From Candidatus Binatia bacterium (GTDB lineage: Bacteria > Desulfobacterota_B > Binatia > UBA9968 > JAJDTQ01), in NCBI GenBank assembly GCA_022827045.1, contig JAJDTQ010000057.1, forward strand, positions 1 through 15,488: a stretch of DNA of 15,488 nucleotides, read 5' to 3'. A program made the position numbers and the translations under genes. Each line of letters starts with the position of its first letter. Positions within the stretch are counted from its first letter, which is position 1. Below, piece by piece: positions 7,172 through 14,232 of this stretch. Below the pieces are notes generated by a model. That model saw only the letters and a list, made by a program, of their open reading frames with translations. It made no database searches and had not been told where the DNA came from.

Positions 7172-10125
7172 TGGCGACGTTCAAGACCCGCGCTCGGACA
7201 CTCGACATGCTGGGGAGACAGCAGATTGCCGGCATGCCTACGGCGATCAGCGAGCTGTTCAAGAACGCACACGATGCGTACGCCGACCGCGTGGAAATCG
7301 ACTACTACCGCTCCGACGGGCTATTCGTCTTGAGGGACGATGGCGTCGGAATGAGCCACGACGACTTCGTGACCAGATGGCTGACGGTCGGCACGGAGAG
7401 CAAATTCGGTCCCACTCGAAATCCACCGCAGGACCCTGACAAGGAACTGCGCCCGATGCTCGGAGAGAAGGGAATCGGAAGGCTCGCGATTGCGACCATC
7501 GGGCCGCAACTCTTGGTGCTCACTCGTCCGAAGACCGGAGATGGAGCATCCGACCTCACCGCAGCTTTCCTGAACTGGGGCATTTTCGAGTGGCCCGGGA
7601 TCGACCTGGATGAAATCGATATCCCGCTACGGTCATTTTCGCCAGGCACGCTGCCGTCGGCACACGATGTGGCTGAGATGGTTGTGGAGTTTCGTGAGAA
7701 TGCCGAGAGGGTCGGTCGCGGAGTCGAGAGGCAACTATTGGAACAGCTTGCTGGCGAATTGGACCAATTCGACATAGATCCGCAAGAGATCGACTCCTAC
7801 CTCCAAGAACCGTCACTCAGCCGGAACGGGTGCGGGACGCATTTCATCATCAGGCCTACATCGGCACTACTAGCAGACGATATAGACGGTGATCCGACAG
7901 CGAGTGTGGCGGCCGCGTTGAAGAAGGCGACGCCCTTGAAGAAGGCGTTGCTCGGATTCAGCAATACCATGGCACCGGGTTCCCGCAGCGTGATCCGCAC
8001 GGCGTTTCGCGATCACAGGACGGATGAGGTGGCCGACGATTTGATCGGCGAAGCCGAATTCTTCACCCCAGAGGAGTTTCAGAACGCGGATCACCGGATT
8101 CGCGGTACGTTCGACGAGTTCGGTCAGTTCCGGGGCGAGATTTCGATCTACGGCGAAACAATAGCTGACCACGTCATACCTTGGGGGGGCGGGCGCGGTG
8201 CACACACGCTCTGCGGGCCGTTCTCGATCGACTTCGCCGCCTTCGAGGGCGATAGCAAGCACTCGACGATCCCGCATGATGAGCACGCGAGATTGGCAAA
8301 CAAGACGGAACAGTTGGGAGGACTGTATATTTACCGGAACGGGATTCGAGTGCTGCCTTATGGTGACACCGACTATGACTGGCTGGACATCGAGTTCAGG
8401 CGAACGAAGAGCGCTTACTACTACTATTTTTCCCATCGAAAGATGTTCGGGGCGGTGGAAATCGACGCAGACAGGAATCGGGACCTACGGGAGAAGGCAG
8501 GGCGAGAAGGATTCCAGGAAAACAGGGCTTACCGTCAATTCCGATCGATACTCCAGAACTTCTTTCTTCAGATGGCGGCGGACTTTTTCCGCACAGATGG
8601 GGTGCATGCCGAGACCTTCGATCTACGAAAGAGCGAGCTTTCGAAGGAAGATGACGCGAGGAGACGACGAGAGAGACAGGTTTCGGAGAGGAAGAGGAAG
8701 TTTGAAGCCAGCCTAAACACGTTTTTCGACAAGCTCGCGCAGAATGCACCTCAAGAAGAGGCCTTGGAATTGACAGATGGCGTCGCTGCGAAACTACGGT
8801 CGGCGTGTAGCATTGCGGATAGTGAACTGGCGGCGCGCGAGGTCCTCGATCTCGAACGCCGAGCACAAGCGGACATCAGGGAACTGGAGGCTCGGTATAG
8901 AGTATCGCGTCCGCGTATCGGATTGAGCAAGGCAATGGTCCGCGATTGGGGTGCGTACAACAGGGAGTTCGCCTCGCTTCAGGAGAATGTGTTCGGGCCA
9001 GCACGCGAGCTCGTTGAAGATCTCATTGGCGAAGAGGCCGGGAAGGCAAGGTTGTCTCTTGATCGCCGTGTCAGGACAGAATCTGCACTGGAAGGCCTTG
9101 GACGGGAAGCCCGCAGGACTACAGGACAATCAAGCCGGGCAGTGAGAACGGAGGCAGACAAGGTCGCTTCGGAAGTGCGGGACGTGGCAGGGCGGTCGCT
9201 AAAGGCTGTCGAGTTGGAACTGCGGGCGGTGTTGAGTGAGTTTCAACGGATCGATGTTGCGGGAATGCCCGATGAGCTTTTCATCGAAACCAGGGATACG
9301 CTGGAGAACAGGATCCTGGAGACCACGAAGGACCAAAGCGAATTGTTGCGCTCGGTGTTGGAGCAGCTTCAGGCCATAGACGTAACAGGGGAGAGTTCGA
9401 CAGCCGAGCAGTTGATGGCCATTGAGCAGCGCAACCTCTTGCTGGAGGAGGAAGCGGAGGCCGATGCCCAGTTGGCGCAACTGGGGATGGCGATCGAGAT
9501 CATTAATCATGAGTTCTCGGGCACAATACGCTCCGTCAGGAACGGCTTGCGGAAATTGAAGGCCTGGGCTGATGTGAATGAAGGATTGGGGGAGCTGTAC
9601 GACAGTATCCGAACGAGCTTCGATCATCTGGACGGGTACCTGACACTGTTCACACCGTTGCAGCGCCGCCTCTACAGGAAGGCGGTGGAGATCAGTGGTT
9701 CCGAGATTCGAGACTTCCTGGAGGAACTGTTCCGGGCGCGGTTGGCGCGTCATGGCGTGAAGTTGACGGCGACAACGGCCTTTGCCAAGGCCAAGGTTGT
9801 CGGCTTCCCTTCGAGCTTCTATCCCGTTTTCGTGAACCTTGTGGACAACGCCATCTTCTGGCTATCGCAACAGAATCCGCAACGCGAGCGAAGCATCAGA
9901 CTGGACGAGCACAGCGGCACGTTGCTGGTCGCAGATACCGGACCAGGAGTCAGTGTCCGCGACCGGGAAGCGATCTTCGAGTTCGGCTTCAGCAGAAAGC
10001 CCGGCGGACGTGGGATGGGGTTGCACATCGGACGTGAAAGTCTGCGCCGGGTGGGGTTCGACCTACAGCTGATCGAAGGGGGTGGGGGCGCGACATTCGG
10101 TGTAGTACCAGTGGGCGAATCATAG
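7171..10125 (+). CDS. Double GHKL ATPase / histidine-kinase-like sensor protein
   Basis: A 984-residue protein with two GHKL (Hsp90/MutL/kinase) nucleotide-binding modules. The N-terminal module resembles Hsp90/MORC-type ATPases: E28-LFK-N32 (N-box with the putative general base), DDGVGM (56-61) and EKGIGR (99-104). The middle is long and mostly helical, with charged coiled-coil-like stretches (about residues 480-770). The C-terminal module looks like a histidine kinase: an H-box-like INHEFSGTI with H780-E781, an N-box around N889/N893 (NLVDNA), a G1 box DTGPGV (922-927), an FEFGFSRK segment and a G2 box GRGMGLHI (946-953). No signal peptide or membrane segment is seen, so it is probably cytoplasmic. 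ATG 7171 is chosen over upstream in-frame starts inside dcm because MATFKTRARTLDMLG begins the conserved module, GGGAAG lies 9 bases upstream, and it overlaps the dcm stop. Phosphotransfer to the downstream receiver-like protein is inferred, not shown. Confidence 0.85.
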   Translation: MATFKTRARTLDMLGRQQIAGMPTAISELFKNAHDAYADRVEIDYYRSDGLFVLRDDGVGMSHDDFVTRWLTVGTESKFGPTRNPPQDPDKELRPMLGEKGIGRLAIATIGPQLLVLTRPKTGDGASDLTAAFLNWGIFEWPGIDLDEIDIPLRSFSPGTLPSAHDVAEMVVEFRENAERVGRGVERQLLEQLAGELDQFDIDPQEIDSYLQEPSLSRNGCGTHFIIRPTSALLADDIDGDPTASVAAALKKATPLKKALLGFSNTMAPGSRSVIRTAFRDHRTDEVADDLIGEAEFFTPEEFQNADHRIRGTFDEFGQFRGEISIYGETIADHVIPWGGGRGAHTLCGPFSIDFAAFEGDSKHSTIPHDEHARLANKTEQLGGLYIYRNGIRVLPYGDTDYDWLDIEFRRTKSAYYYYFSHRKMFGAVEIDADRNRDLREKAGREGFQENRAYRQFRSILQNFFLQMAADFFRTDGVHAETFDLRKSELSKEDDARRRRERQVSERKRKFEASLNTFFDKLAQNAPQEEALELTDGVAAKLRSACSIADSELAAREVLDLERRAQADIRELEARYRVSRPRIGLSKAMVRDWGAYNREFASLQENVFGPARELVEDLIGEEAGKARLSLDRRVRTESALEGLGREARRTTGQSSRAVRTEADKVASEVRDVAGRSLKAVELELRAVLSEFQRIDVAGMPDELFIETRDTLENRILETTKDQSELLRSVLEQLQAIDVTGESSTAEQLMAIEQRNLLLEEEAEADAQLAQLGMAIEIINHEFSGTIRSVRNGLRKLKAWADVNEGLGELYDSIRTSFDHLDGYLTLFTPLQRRLYRKAVEISGSEIRDFLEELFRARLARHGVKLTATTAFAKAKVVGFPSSFYPVFVNLVDNAIFWLSQQNPQRERSIRLDEHSGTLLVADTGPGVSVRDREAIFEFGFSRKPGGRGMGLHIGRESLRRVGFDLQLIEGGGGATFGVVPVGES

Positions 10126-10134
10126 GGGAGAGGG

Positions 10135-11700
10135 ATGGAATCGGCGGAAGAACTTGGTCGTGGCCGCGGCGAGTTTGCGAGGCGTTTTCTTCAGACGGCC
10201 GTAGTGGTCGACGACGAGGCCTACATGGCAGCGGACCGGGACGATGGACCAAAGGGCGAGGTCGCGACACCGGGCCGGGGCGCGGTGGCCTCAGGTCAGG
10301 AAAATCAAGGCTTGGTTAATCGTAGATCAGAACACACCCTGAACGCACGATCTGTTATCGACTCGTTCTCAGATCTGGGTGTGATTTGCGGTGTAGTTGG
10401 GCACAGGCAATCAGCGATGGAAGTGATGAGGCAAGCCGACATCGTAGTTCTGGATTGGCTATTACAGGACGGCGATTCCCAACATGCGCTGAGATTGCTT
10501 CACGATCTGCTCGATGAAGAAGTAGATCGGAACTCGCTTCGACTCGTGGCTATCTATACCGGCGAGGCACGCCTGGAGGATATTTGTACAGCCGTAGTCG
10601 ATGAACTGAGAAAAACTGGACTTGATCCAGCGGAGAACGAGAGCAAGACGACCATTTCATATCGACATGGTCATGTGGTTCTTTACGCAAAGTCTGATGT
10701 GAATCTGGCGGAGTCCCTGAAGGAGCGGAGCGTCGCGGAGGCGGATCTTCCTGAGCGGCTGGTCGAGGACTTTTCGGCTATGACCGCGGGGTTACTGCCG
10801 AGCATAGCGCTTACCTCCTTGACTGCTGTTCGAGAGGGCGCGCACAAGGTCTTGGATCAGTTTTGTGCAGACTTGGATCCTGCGTTTCTTGCCCAAAGGG
10901 CGTGCATTTCCAATCCAGACGATGCGGAACGGCAGATCGTGAACCATGTTGCCGAGGAGCTTCGTGGCCTCATGGACAACGCTGTCGCGGCACACTCTCC
11001 TGCGGGCGCAGAGGCGATCGAGGGTTGGATACGGCGCAAGGGCAGACGATCTGCGCACTTCGAGTTCGGCGGCCGAAAACTTGACCTGGAACAGACTATC
11101 ACGTTGGCGAAGAAGGGCTTGGAGGCGAGTGTTTTGAAAGACAAAGCTTTCGAAGGTCTCTCCGCTGGCTTCGCTGGCGGTGACGCCGTTGGCCTGGATG
11201 AGCGGTTGGCCTGGATCATGAGCTTTCGGACGGTGTTCAATGCACCACCGCCGACATTGTTGCTGGGTTCTGTAGTCACGGCGATGATGGATGGCTATGA
11301 AATGCATCTGATCTGCATGAGGCCCCGATGCGATTGCATCAGGCTGGATGAGGAGACTTCGTTCTTTTTCCTTCCGCTGGTCGAACCAGGGAACGTGAGG
11401 GAGCAACTCGTCGTCAGACTCGGTGGCGACTTCAAGCGCCTGGGCATTGGGCTTGATCCAGCCGGTTGGGTTCTTCGACAATTCAAGCCATCGGAGGACA
11501 CCCGTGCGGTTACGGCGATAAAGCGAGAAGCTGAAGGGGGTTTCGAGTTCACGGACACCTGCGACAAGCGATACAGGTGGCAGGGCGAACTCAAGGCCGA
11601 ATACGCCCAACGGATTGCGCAGACCCTTGCGACAGCGCTGAGCCGCGTAGCGGTGGATGAGTCGGAATGGCTCAGAAGAATGGCCGGAAAGGGTCACTGA
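10135..11700 (+). CDS. Receiver-domain protein with large uncharacterised C-terminal region
   Basis: A 521-residue partner of the preceding ATPase. The first about 190 residues look like a response-regulator receiver: acidic pair D26/D27 (VVVDDEA), putative phosphoacceptor D107 at the end of a hydrophobic strand (IVVLDWLLQDGD), T142 (AIYTGEA) and K186 (VLYAKSD). The D27-D107 spacing is about 80 residues, roughly twice that of ordinary receivers, so an insertion lies near residues 31-80. Residues about 200-521 match no family I recognise; the region is mixed helix and strand with no helix-turn-helix, no GGDEF motif and no obvious nuclease motif. The gene starts 9 bases after the ATPase gene behind a strong GGGGAG-type ribosome-binding site (10125-10130), so the pair is co-expressed. 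It resembles the Response_reg_2-like receivers predicted in bacterial conflict systems, from memory only. It could be a phospho-switched effector or an adaptor. Confidence 0.75.
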   Translation: MESAEELGRGRGEFARRFLQTAVVVDDEAYMAADRDDGPKGEVATPGRGAVASGQENQGLVNRRSEHTLNARSVIDSFSDLGVICGVVGHRQSAMEVMRQADIVVLDWLLQDGDSQHALRLLHDLLDEEVDRNSLRLVAIYTGEARLEDICTAVVDELRKTGLDPAENESKTTISYRHGHVVLYAKSDVNLAESLKERSVAEADLPERLVEDFSAMTAGLLPSIALTSLTAVREGAHKVLDQFCADLDPAFLAQRACISNPDDAERQIVNHVAEELRGLMDNAVAAHSPAGAEAIEGWIRRKGRRSAHFEFGGRKLDLEQTITLAKKGLEASVLKDKAFEGLSAGFAGGDAVGLDERLAWIMSFRTVFNAPPPTLLLGSVVTAMMDGYEMHLICMRPRCDCIRLDEETSFFFLPLVEPGNVREQLVVRLGGDFKRLGIGLDPAGWVLRQFKPSEDTRAVTAIKREAEGGFEFTDTCDKRYRWQGELKAEYAQRIAQTLATALSRVAVDESEWLRRMAGKGH

Positions 11701-11769
11701 CCAGCATGAACAGTCGGGCTGGTACGCCCTCTCAAAAGACTCATCGCCCAACTCTGGCAGCGTCCGTTT

Positions 11770-11920
11770 CTGCCGGCAATCACGGCAGCCCCACCCCTGT
11801 ATCCCACGGCGCGGGCGATGACGGCTGCCGCGCACGCGGGGCCGCATCCGGTAACGCAACATTGTCGAGGTGGGCGTAGATCCCCGTGATCTCGCGGTTT
11901 GCGGTACCCGAGGAGTCGCC
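11770..11920 (-). pseudogene. Fossil of a tyrosine recombinase (integrase) C-terminus
   Basis: Read on the - strand, this stretch gives in three successive frames RLLGYR, then ANREITGIYAHLDNVAL and PDAA, then AAAVIARAVGYRGGAA. Joined, they resemble the end of phage-type integrases: 'LLGH...ITGIYAHLD' contains the active-site tyrosine (Y in IYAHL), followed by the 'DAADRAAAVIARAMGY' tail. At least two frameshifts break it, so it is not expressed as a working enzyme. It lies downstream, on the same strand, of the integrase N-terminal fragment at 12813-13277 and could be the other end of the same gene, split by the gene between them. The boundaries are approximate. Confidence 0.65.
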
Positions 11921-11971
11921 ACCCGACGCCACTCATGACGCCCTGCGGAGTTCATGATGGCCGGGGCTTGG

Positions 11972-12697
11972 TCAGTCTGTGTCGGTTTGACGTTCGTCGT
12001 CGTCTGGATCGGGAATGTATTTGCCGAGATGTTCGTGAAACAGGTCGTTGATTAGGCAGGGTGGCTGCTGTCGTCTCAAGATTTGCCACCGCACATTGCT
12101 GTCAGGTGCATGGATTGCCCATGACGAGGGAACCCCGCATTCGGATAAGGCGTCCTCGAAGGTCTTCCCCATTGCCGCGAAGTGCCCAGGAGTGAAGTAC
12201 CAGCGGGGGTCAACAAAACACCTGAACCGGCTGTAACATTCGTACACCACGGTCACTAGGGACTTGAGGTAGTTCTCGGATACGCGAACGGCGTCGGCGA
12301 GAACAGTTGAACTTGCACTCGTCAAGTTGGGCATAATGATGGTGTGAGCTTGAGGGTAGCCGCACAATTGGGATCGCAAAACCTCATCCAAGTGCTCAAC
12401 CGTCACCTCATTCAACGGAATTGGACCTTTGTGGACCACTTCATCGCGAAGGTCCTTGAAATAGCGCGCTAAGGGATCAGTCTTGAGGCGTTCCTGAGCC
12501 GAAAGGTACCACTCGTCGAAATCTGAAACTCCACGCATCGTCTTTTGCAGGACAAAGGTTACGCTCCTCGCGGCCGAAACAAACGCGCTGAAGTAGAAAC
12601 GGGCCTCCACGCCCAGAGGGTCGGAGTCACGAAACCGGTCCAGAAAGAAAGCCGACTCGCGCAATTTCTCTTCTACCAACTGAAACGATTGACTCAT
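11972..12697 (-). CDS. Putative HEPN-like protein (R-x4-H motif), possible ribonuclease
   Basis: A 241-residue cytoplasmic protein of no family I can name with certainty. An early amphipathic helix with FYFSAFVSAARSVTF (34-48) is followed by KDLRDEVVHKGP, which contains R84-D-E-V-V-H89. This RDxxxH pattern, near the end of a helix and after a long helical segment, is the catalytic signature of HEPN ribonucleases found in many defence and toxin systems. The rest has aromatic-rich segments (YECYSRFRCFVDPRWYF) and an acidic tail (DPDDDERQTDTD). The ATG at 12697 is preferred to the TTG at 12751: MSQSFQLVEEKL starts the predicted first helix, and AGAGG lies 10 bases upstream. It is on the opposite strand to the R-M operon and sits between two pieces of an integrase. 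Function is inference from one motif. Confidence 0.7.
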   Translation of the reverse strand: MSQSFQLVEEKLRESAFFLDRFRDSDPLGVEARFYFSAFVSAARSVTFVLQKTMRGVSDFDEWYLSAQERLKTDPLARYFKDLRDEVVHKGPIPLNEVTVEHLDEVLRSQLCGYPQAHTIIMPNLTSASSTVLADAVRVSENYLKSLVTVVYECYSRFRCFVDPRWYFTPGHFAAMGKTFEDALSECGVPSSWAIHAPDSNVRWQILRRQQPPCLINDLFHEHLGKYIPDPDDDERQTDTD

Positions 12698-12812
12698 GGA
12701 CCTGCCGCCTCTGCGTACTTCCTTTGTGCACTGCTTACGAAAACGAGACAACAGGAGGGCCTAAAGCCCAGACGGGCATCGACGGACGACAGGCTCGACA
12801 GGCACGCGCTGA

Positions 12813-13277
12813 TCAAGTGGGCATCTCTCCGTGGCGCTCGGTCAGGAGCCGGAAGCGGACCTCGACCTCCCGGCGGGTGATGGCGTCCAGAGGACGCGGG
12901 AGCCAGTCGCCGAGATACAGGGTTGTGTAGTCCTTGCAGGCCTCGCCCAATGCGGGCAGAGCCCGCGCCTCCCCCCGCTCACCTGCGGGGTCGTCGCCCG
13001 CGGTCACCCGCCCCAGAAGCTCCTGGGCCATGCGCCTGGCCTGGTCCGGGGTGATCCTCCCGGCGCGGCCCACCACCACCCGCTTGTTGGGAGCCTTGCG
13101 ACCGCCGTTGCCGGCGCGGTAGTTTACGACGAAAGCCTTTGCGCCCGAGGGATGAACACGCACGCCGAAGCCCGGGATATCGTCATCCCAGACAACCCGC
13201 TCGCGCTCCGCGGGTTTGAGTGCGTCGCCGTCGACGGCTCGCTTGGTAATTTTGAGCGACTTTAGTACGCTTGCCAA
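12813..13277 (-). pseudogene. Truncated phage-type integrase, N-terminal arm-binding domain
   Basis: A 154-residue open frame that matches the N-terminus of tyrosine recombinases with a DUF4102-like arm-binding domain: LKITKRAVDGDALKP, then VVWDDDIPGFGVRVHPSGAK, FVVNYRAG, and an 'ITPDQARRMAQELLGRV' helix. Part of the core-binding domain remains (PLDAITRREVEVRFRLLTERHG), but EACKDYTTLYLGDW looks shortened relative to intact relatives. The frame then stops, so the whole catalytic domain (R...HxxR...Y) is absent. Full integrases of this class are about 400 residues. The start is probably TTG at 13277, after an AT-rich upstream region. Recombinase activity is not possible from this piece. Family membership is confident; whether the fossil at 11770-11920 is its lost end is inference. 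Confidence 0.85.
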
Positions 13278-13429
13278 GACTGGAGCTTGATCGAATGAGG
13301 TTGCATACTGATTACGGAATAAATAGAAAATTCATTAACATGTTGATAAATAAGATAAAAAACCGAATTCAATGCAGAAAGGACCAGCAAATTATCGCAG
13401 GAATTTACGGGACACGACACTAGGGCCGG
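13278..13429. other. AT-rich non-coding block, probable island edge / integrase upstream region
   Basis: About 150 bases without a gene. Roughly 13300-13375 are markedly AT-rich (runs such as AATAAATAGAAAATTC and GATAAATAAGATAAAAAA) within otherwise GC-rich DNA, and contain the palindrome AACATGTT. The block lies between the integrase fragment and the 3' end of a chromosomal-looking lipoprotein gene. That position suits the integrase promoter and an attachment site, but no tRNA or direct repeat partner is visible inside the window. Confidence 0.45.
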
Positions 13430-14056
13430 TCAGCGGCACAGAGGCCAGACCTGGTACCAGGAGTCGCAGCGGAAACGCGACTCGCACTGGGCGAGCTGGG
13501 AGCGGTACCGGGCGGCGGTGGCGGCCACGTTCCTGGCGGTGCGCTGGAGCTTCGGCTTCTTCTTCCAGGTTCCCCGCCTATAGCCGCCGCGCCCCTCGTG
13601 GTAGGCGAGATACAGCTGCTCGGCATCGGTGCGGGAGATGCCGAGCTGGCGCCAGGTCTTGTCGTTGTACCAGCCGACGAAATCCAGCGCGTCCTCCATG
13701 TCCGAGCGGCTGCGGAAGAGCCTGCCCCGCTCCGCCTGGTACTCGCCCCAGACCGGATCCTGGGCCTGGGCATATCCCTTGGCTGACGACGGGCGCCCCA
13801 ACGGGATGAACCAGAGCCATCTACGGGGCGGCCGGGCGTGGCTCCGGTAGCTGGACTCGTGGCGCACGAACGCCATGAGGATGTGCACCGGCGTCCCCCA
13901 CTTCTGCTGGGACTTGACCGCATAGTCGTACCAGTCCGGATACTGTGCGAAGACCTGACAGATGTCCGCCTGGCGCTTCGGCGGCGGGGTCGTAAAGGAG
14001 CAACCCGCCACCCACGCGAGCAGGAGCACGACCAGCGCTGTCCGCGCTACCGACAT
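13430..14056 (-). CDS. Putative lipoprotein lytic transglycosylase (SLT-like)
   Basis: A 208-residue protein with a short N-terminal hydrophobic signal (MSVARTALVVLLLAWVAGC) ending in a lipobox with lipidated C19, so it should be anchored to a membrane facing the periplasm. The mature part has an SLT/lysozyme-like core: ILMAFVRHESSYR, where E67 is the likely catalytic acid, then GYAQAQDPVWGEYQ and a FVGWYND segment, and a LYLAYHEGRGGYRRGTW stretch. This pattern is seen in lipoproteins related to peptidoglycan lytic transglycosylases, which cleave MurNAc-GlcNAc bonds. The start at 14056 is chosen because it places the signal peptide at the N-terminus and has GGAG about 8 bases upstream; the frame is open further to 14134. 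No partner gene is evident; it is probably a core chromosomal gene flanking the island. Confidence 0.8.
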   Translation of the reverse strand: MSVARTALVVLLLAWVAGCSFTTPPPKRQADICQVFAQYPDWYDYAVKSQQKWGTPVHILMAFVRHESSYRSHARPPRRWLWFIPLGRPSSAKGYAQAQDPVWGEYQAERGRLFRSRSDMEDALDFVGWYNDKTWRQLGISRTDAEQLYLAYHEGRGGYRRGTWKKKPKLQRTARNVAATAARYRSQLAQCESRFRCDSWYQVWPLCR

Positions 14057-14181
14057 CCGTCTCCGCGGTTCCGGACCGCGGCCTGTCGATCCCGCACGGG
14101 AACGGACACGTCGGTGATCTTTCTCGTGGGGCATGACGCGGGTCCTTTCCCGGGGAGTCTGTCCGAGTAGTCAAACACAAC

Positions 14182-14220
14182 CCCTCTCCCTCTGGGAGAG
14201 GGTGGCCGAAGGCCGGGTGA
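14182..14220. repeat. CCCTCTCCC/GGGAGAGGG palindromic intergenic repeat, possible terminator
   Basis: CCCTCTCCC (14182-14190) pairs perfectly with GGGAGAGGG (14194-14202) around a 3-base loop. It is followed by a second small hairpin, GGCC-GAA-GGCC (14204-14214), and a GGGTGAGGG-like end. This form is a familiar dispersed intergenic repeat in GC-rich proteobacteria, known to me from general experience rather than a search. It lies just past the TRAP permease stop and could end that transcript, although there is no T-run. Confidence 0.7.
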
Positions 14221-14232
14221 GGGCCTAGCCCG

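Noticed and set aside
11701..11730. CCAGC...GCTGG inverted repeat after the receiver gene as a terminator
   Set aside because: Five-base stem with a long loop and no T-run; too weak to call.
10792..11955. 387-codon open frame on the - strand opposite the receiver gene
   Set aside because: It has no recognisable motif, covers most of a well-supported gene, and is rich in Arg/Ser/Cys as expected for a shadow frame.
12760..12775. GGGC-CTAAA-GCCC inverted repeat before the HEPN-like gene as a terminator
   Set aside because: The stem is only 4 bases, there is no T-run, and it lies just after a broken gene; chance is likely in GC-rich DNA.
12831..13265. 144-codon + strand frame
   Set aside because: It is antisense to the integrase N-terminal fragment, which matches a known family.
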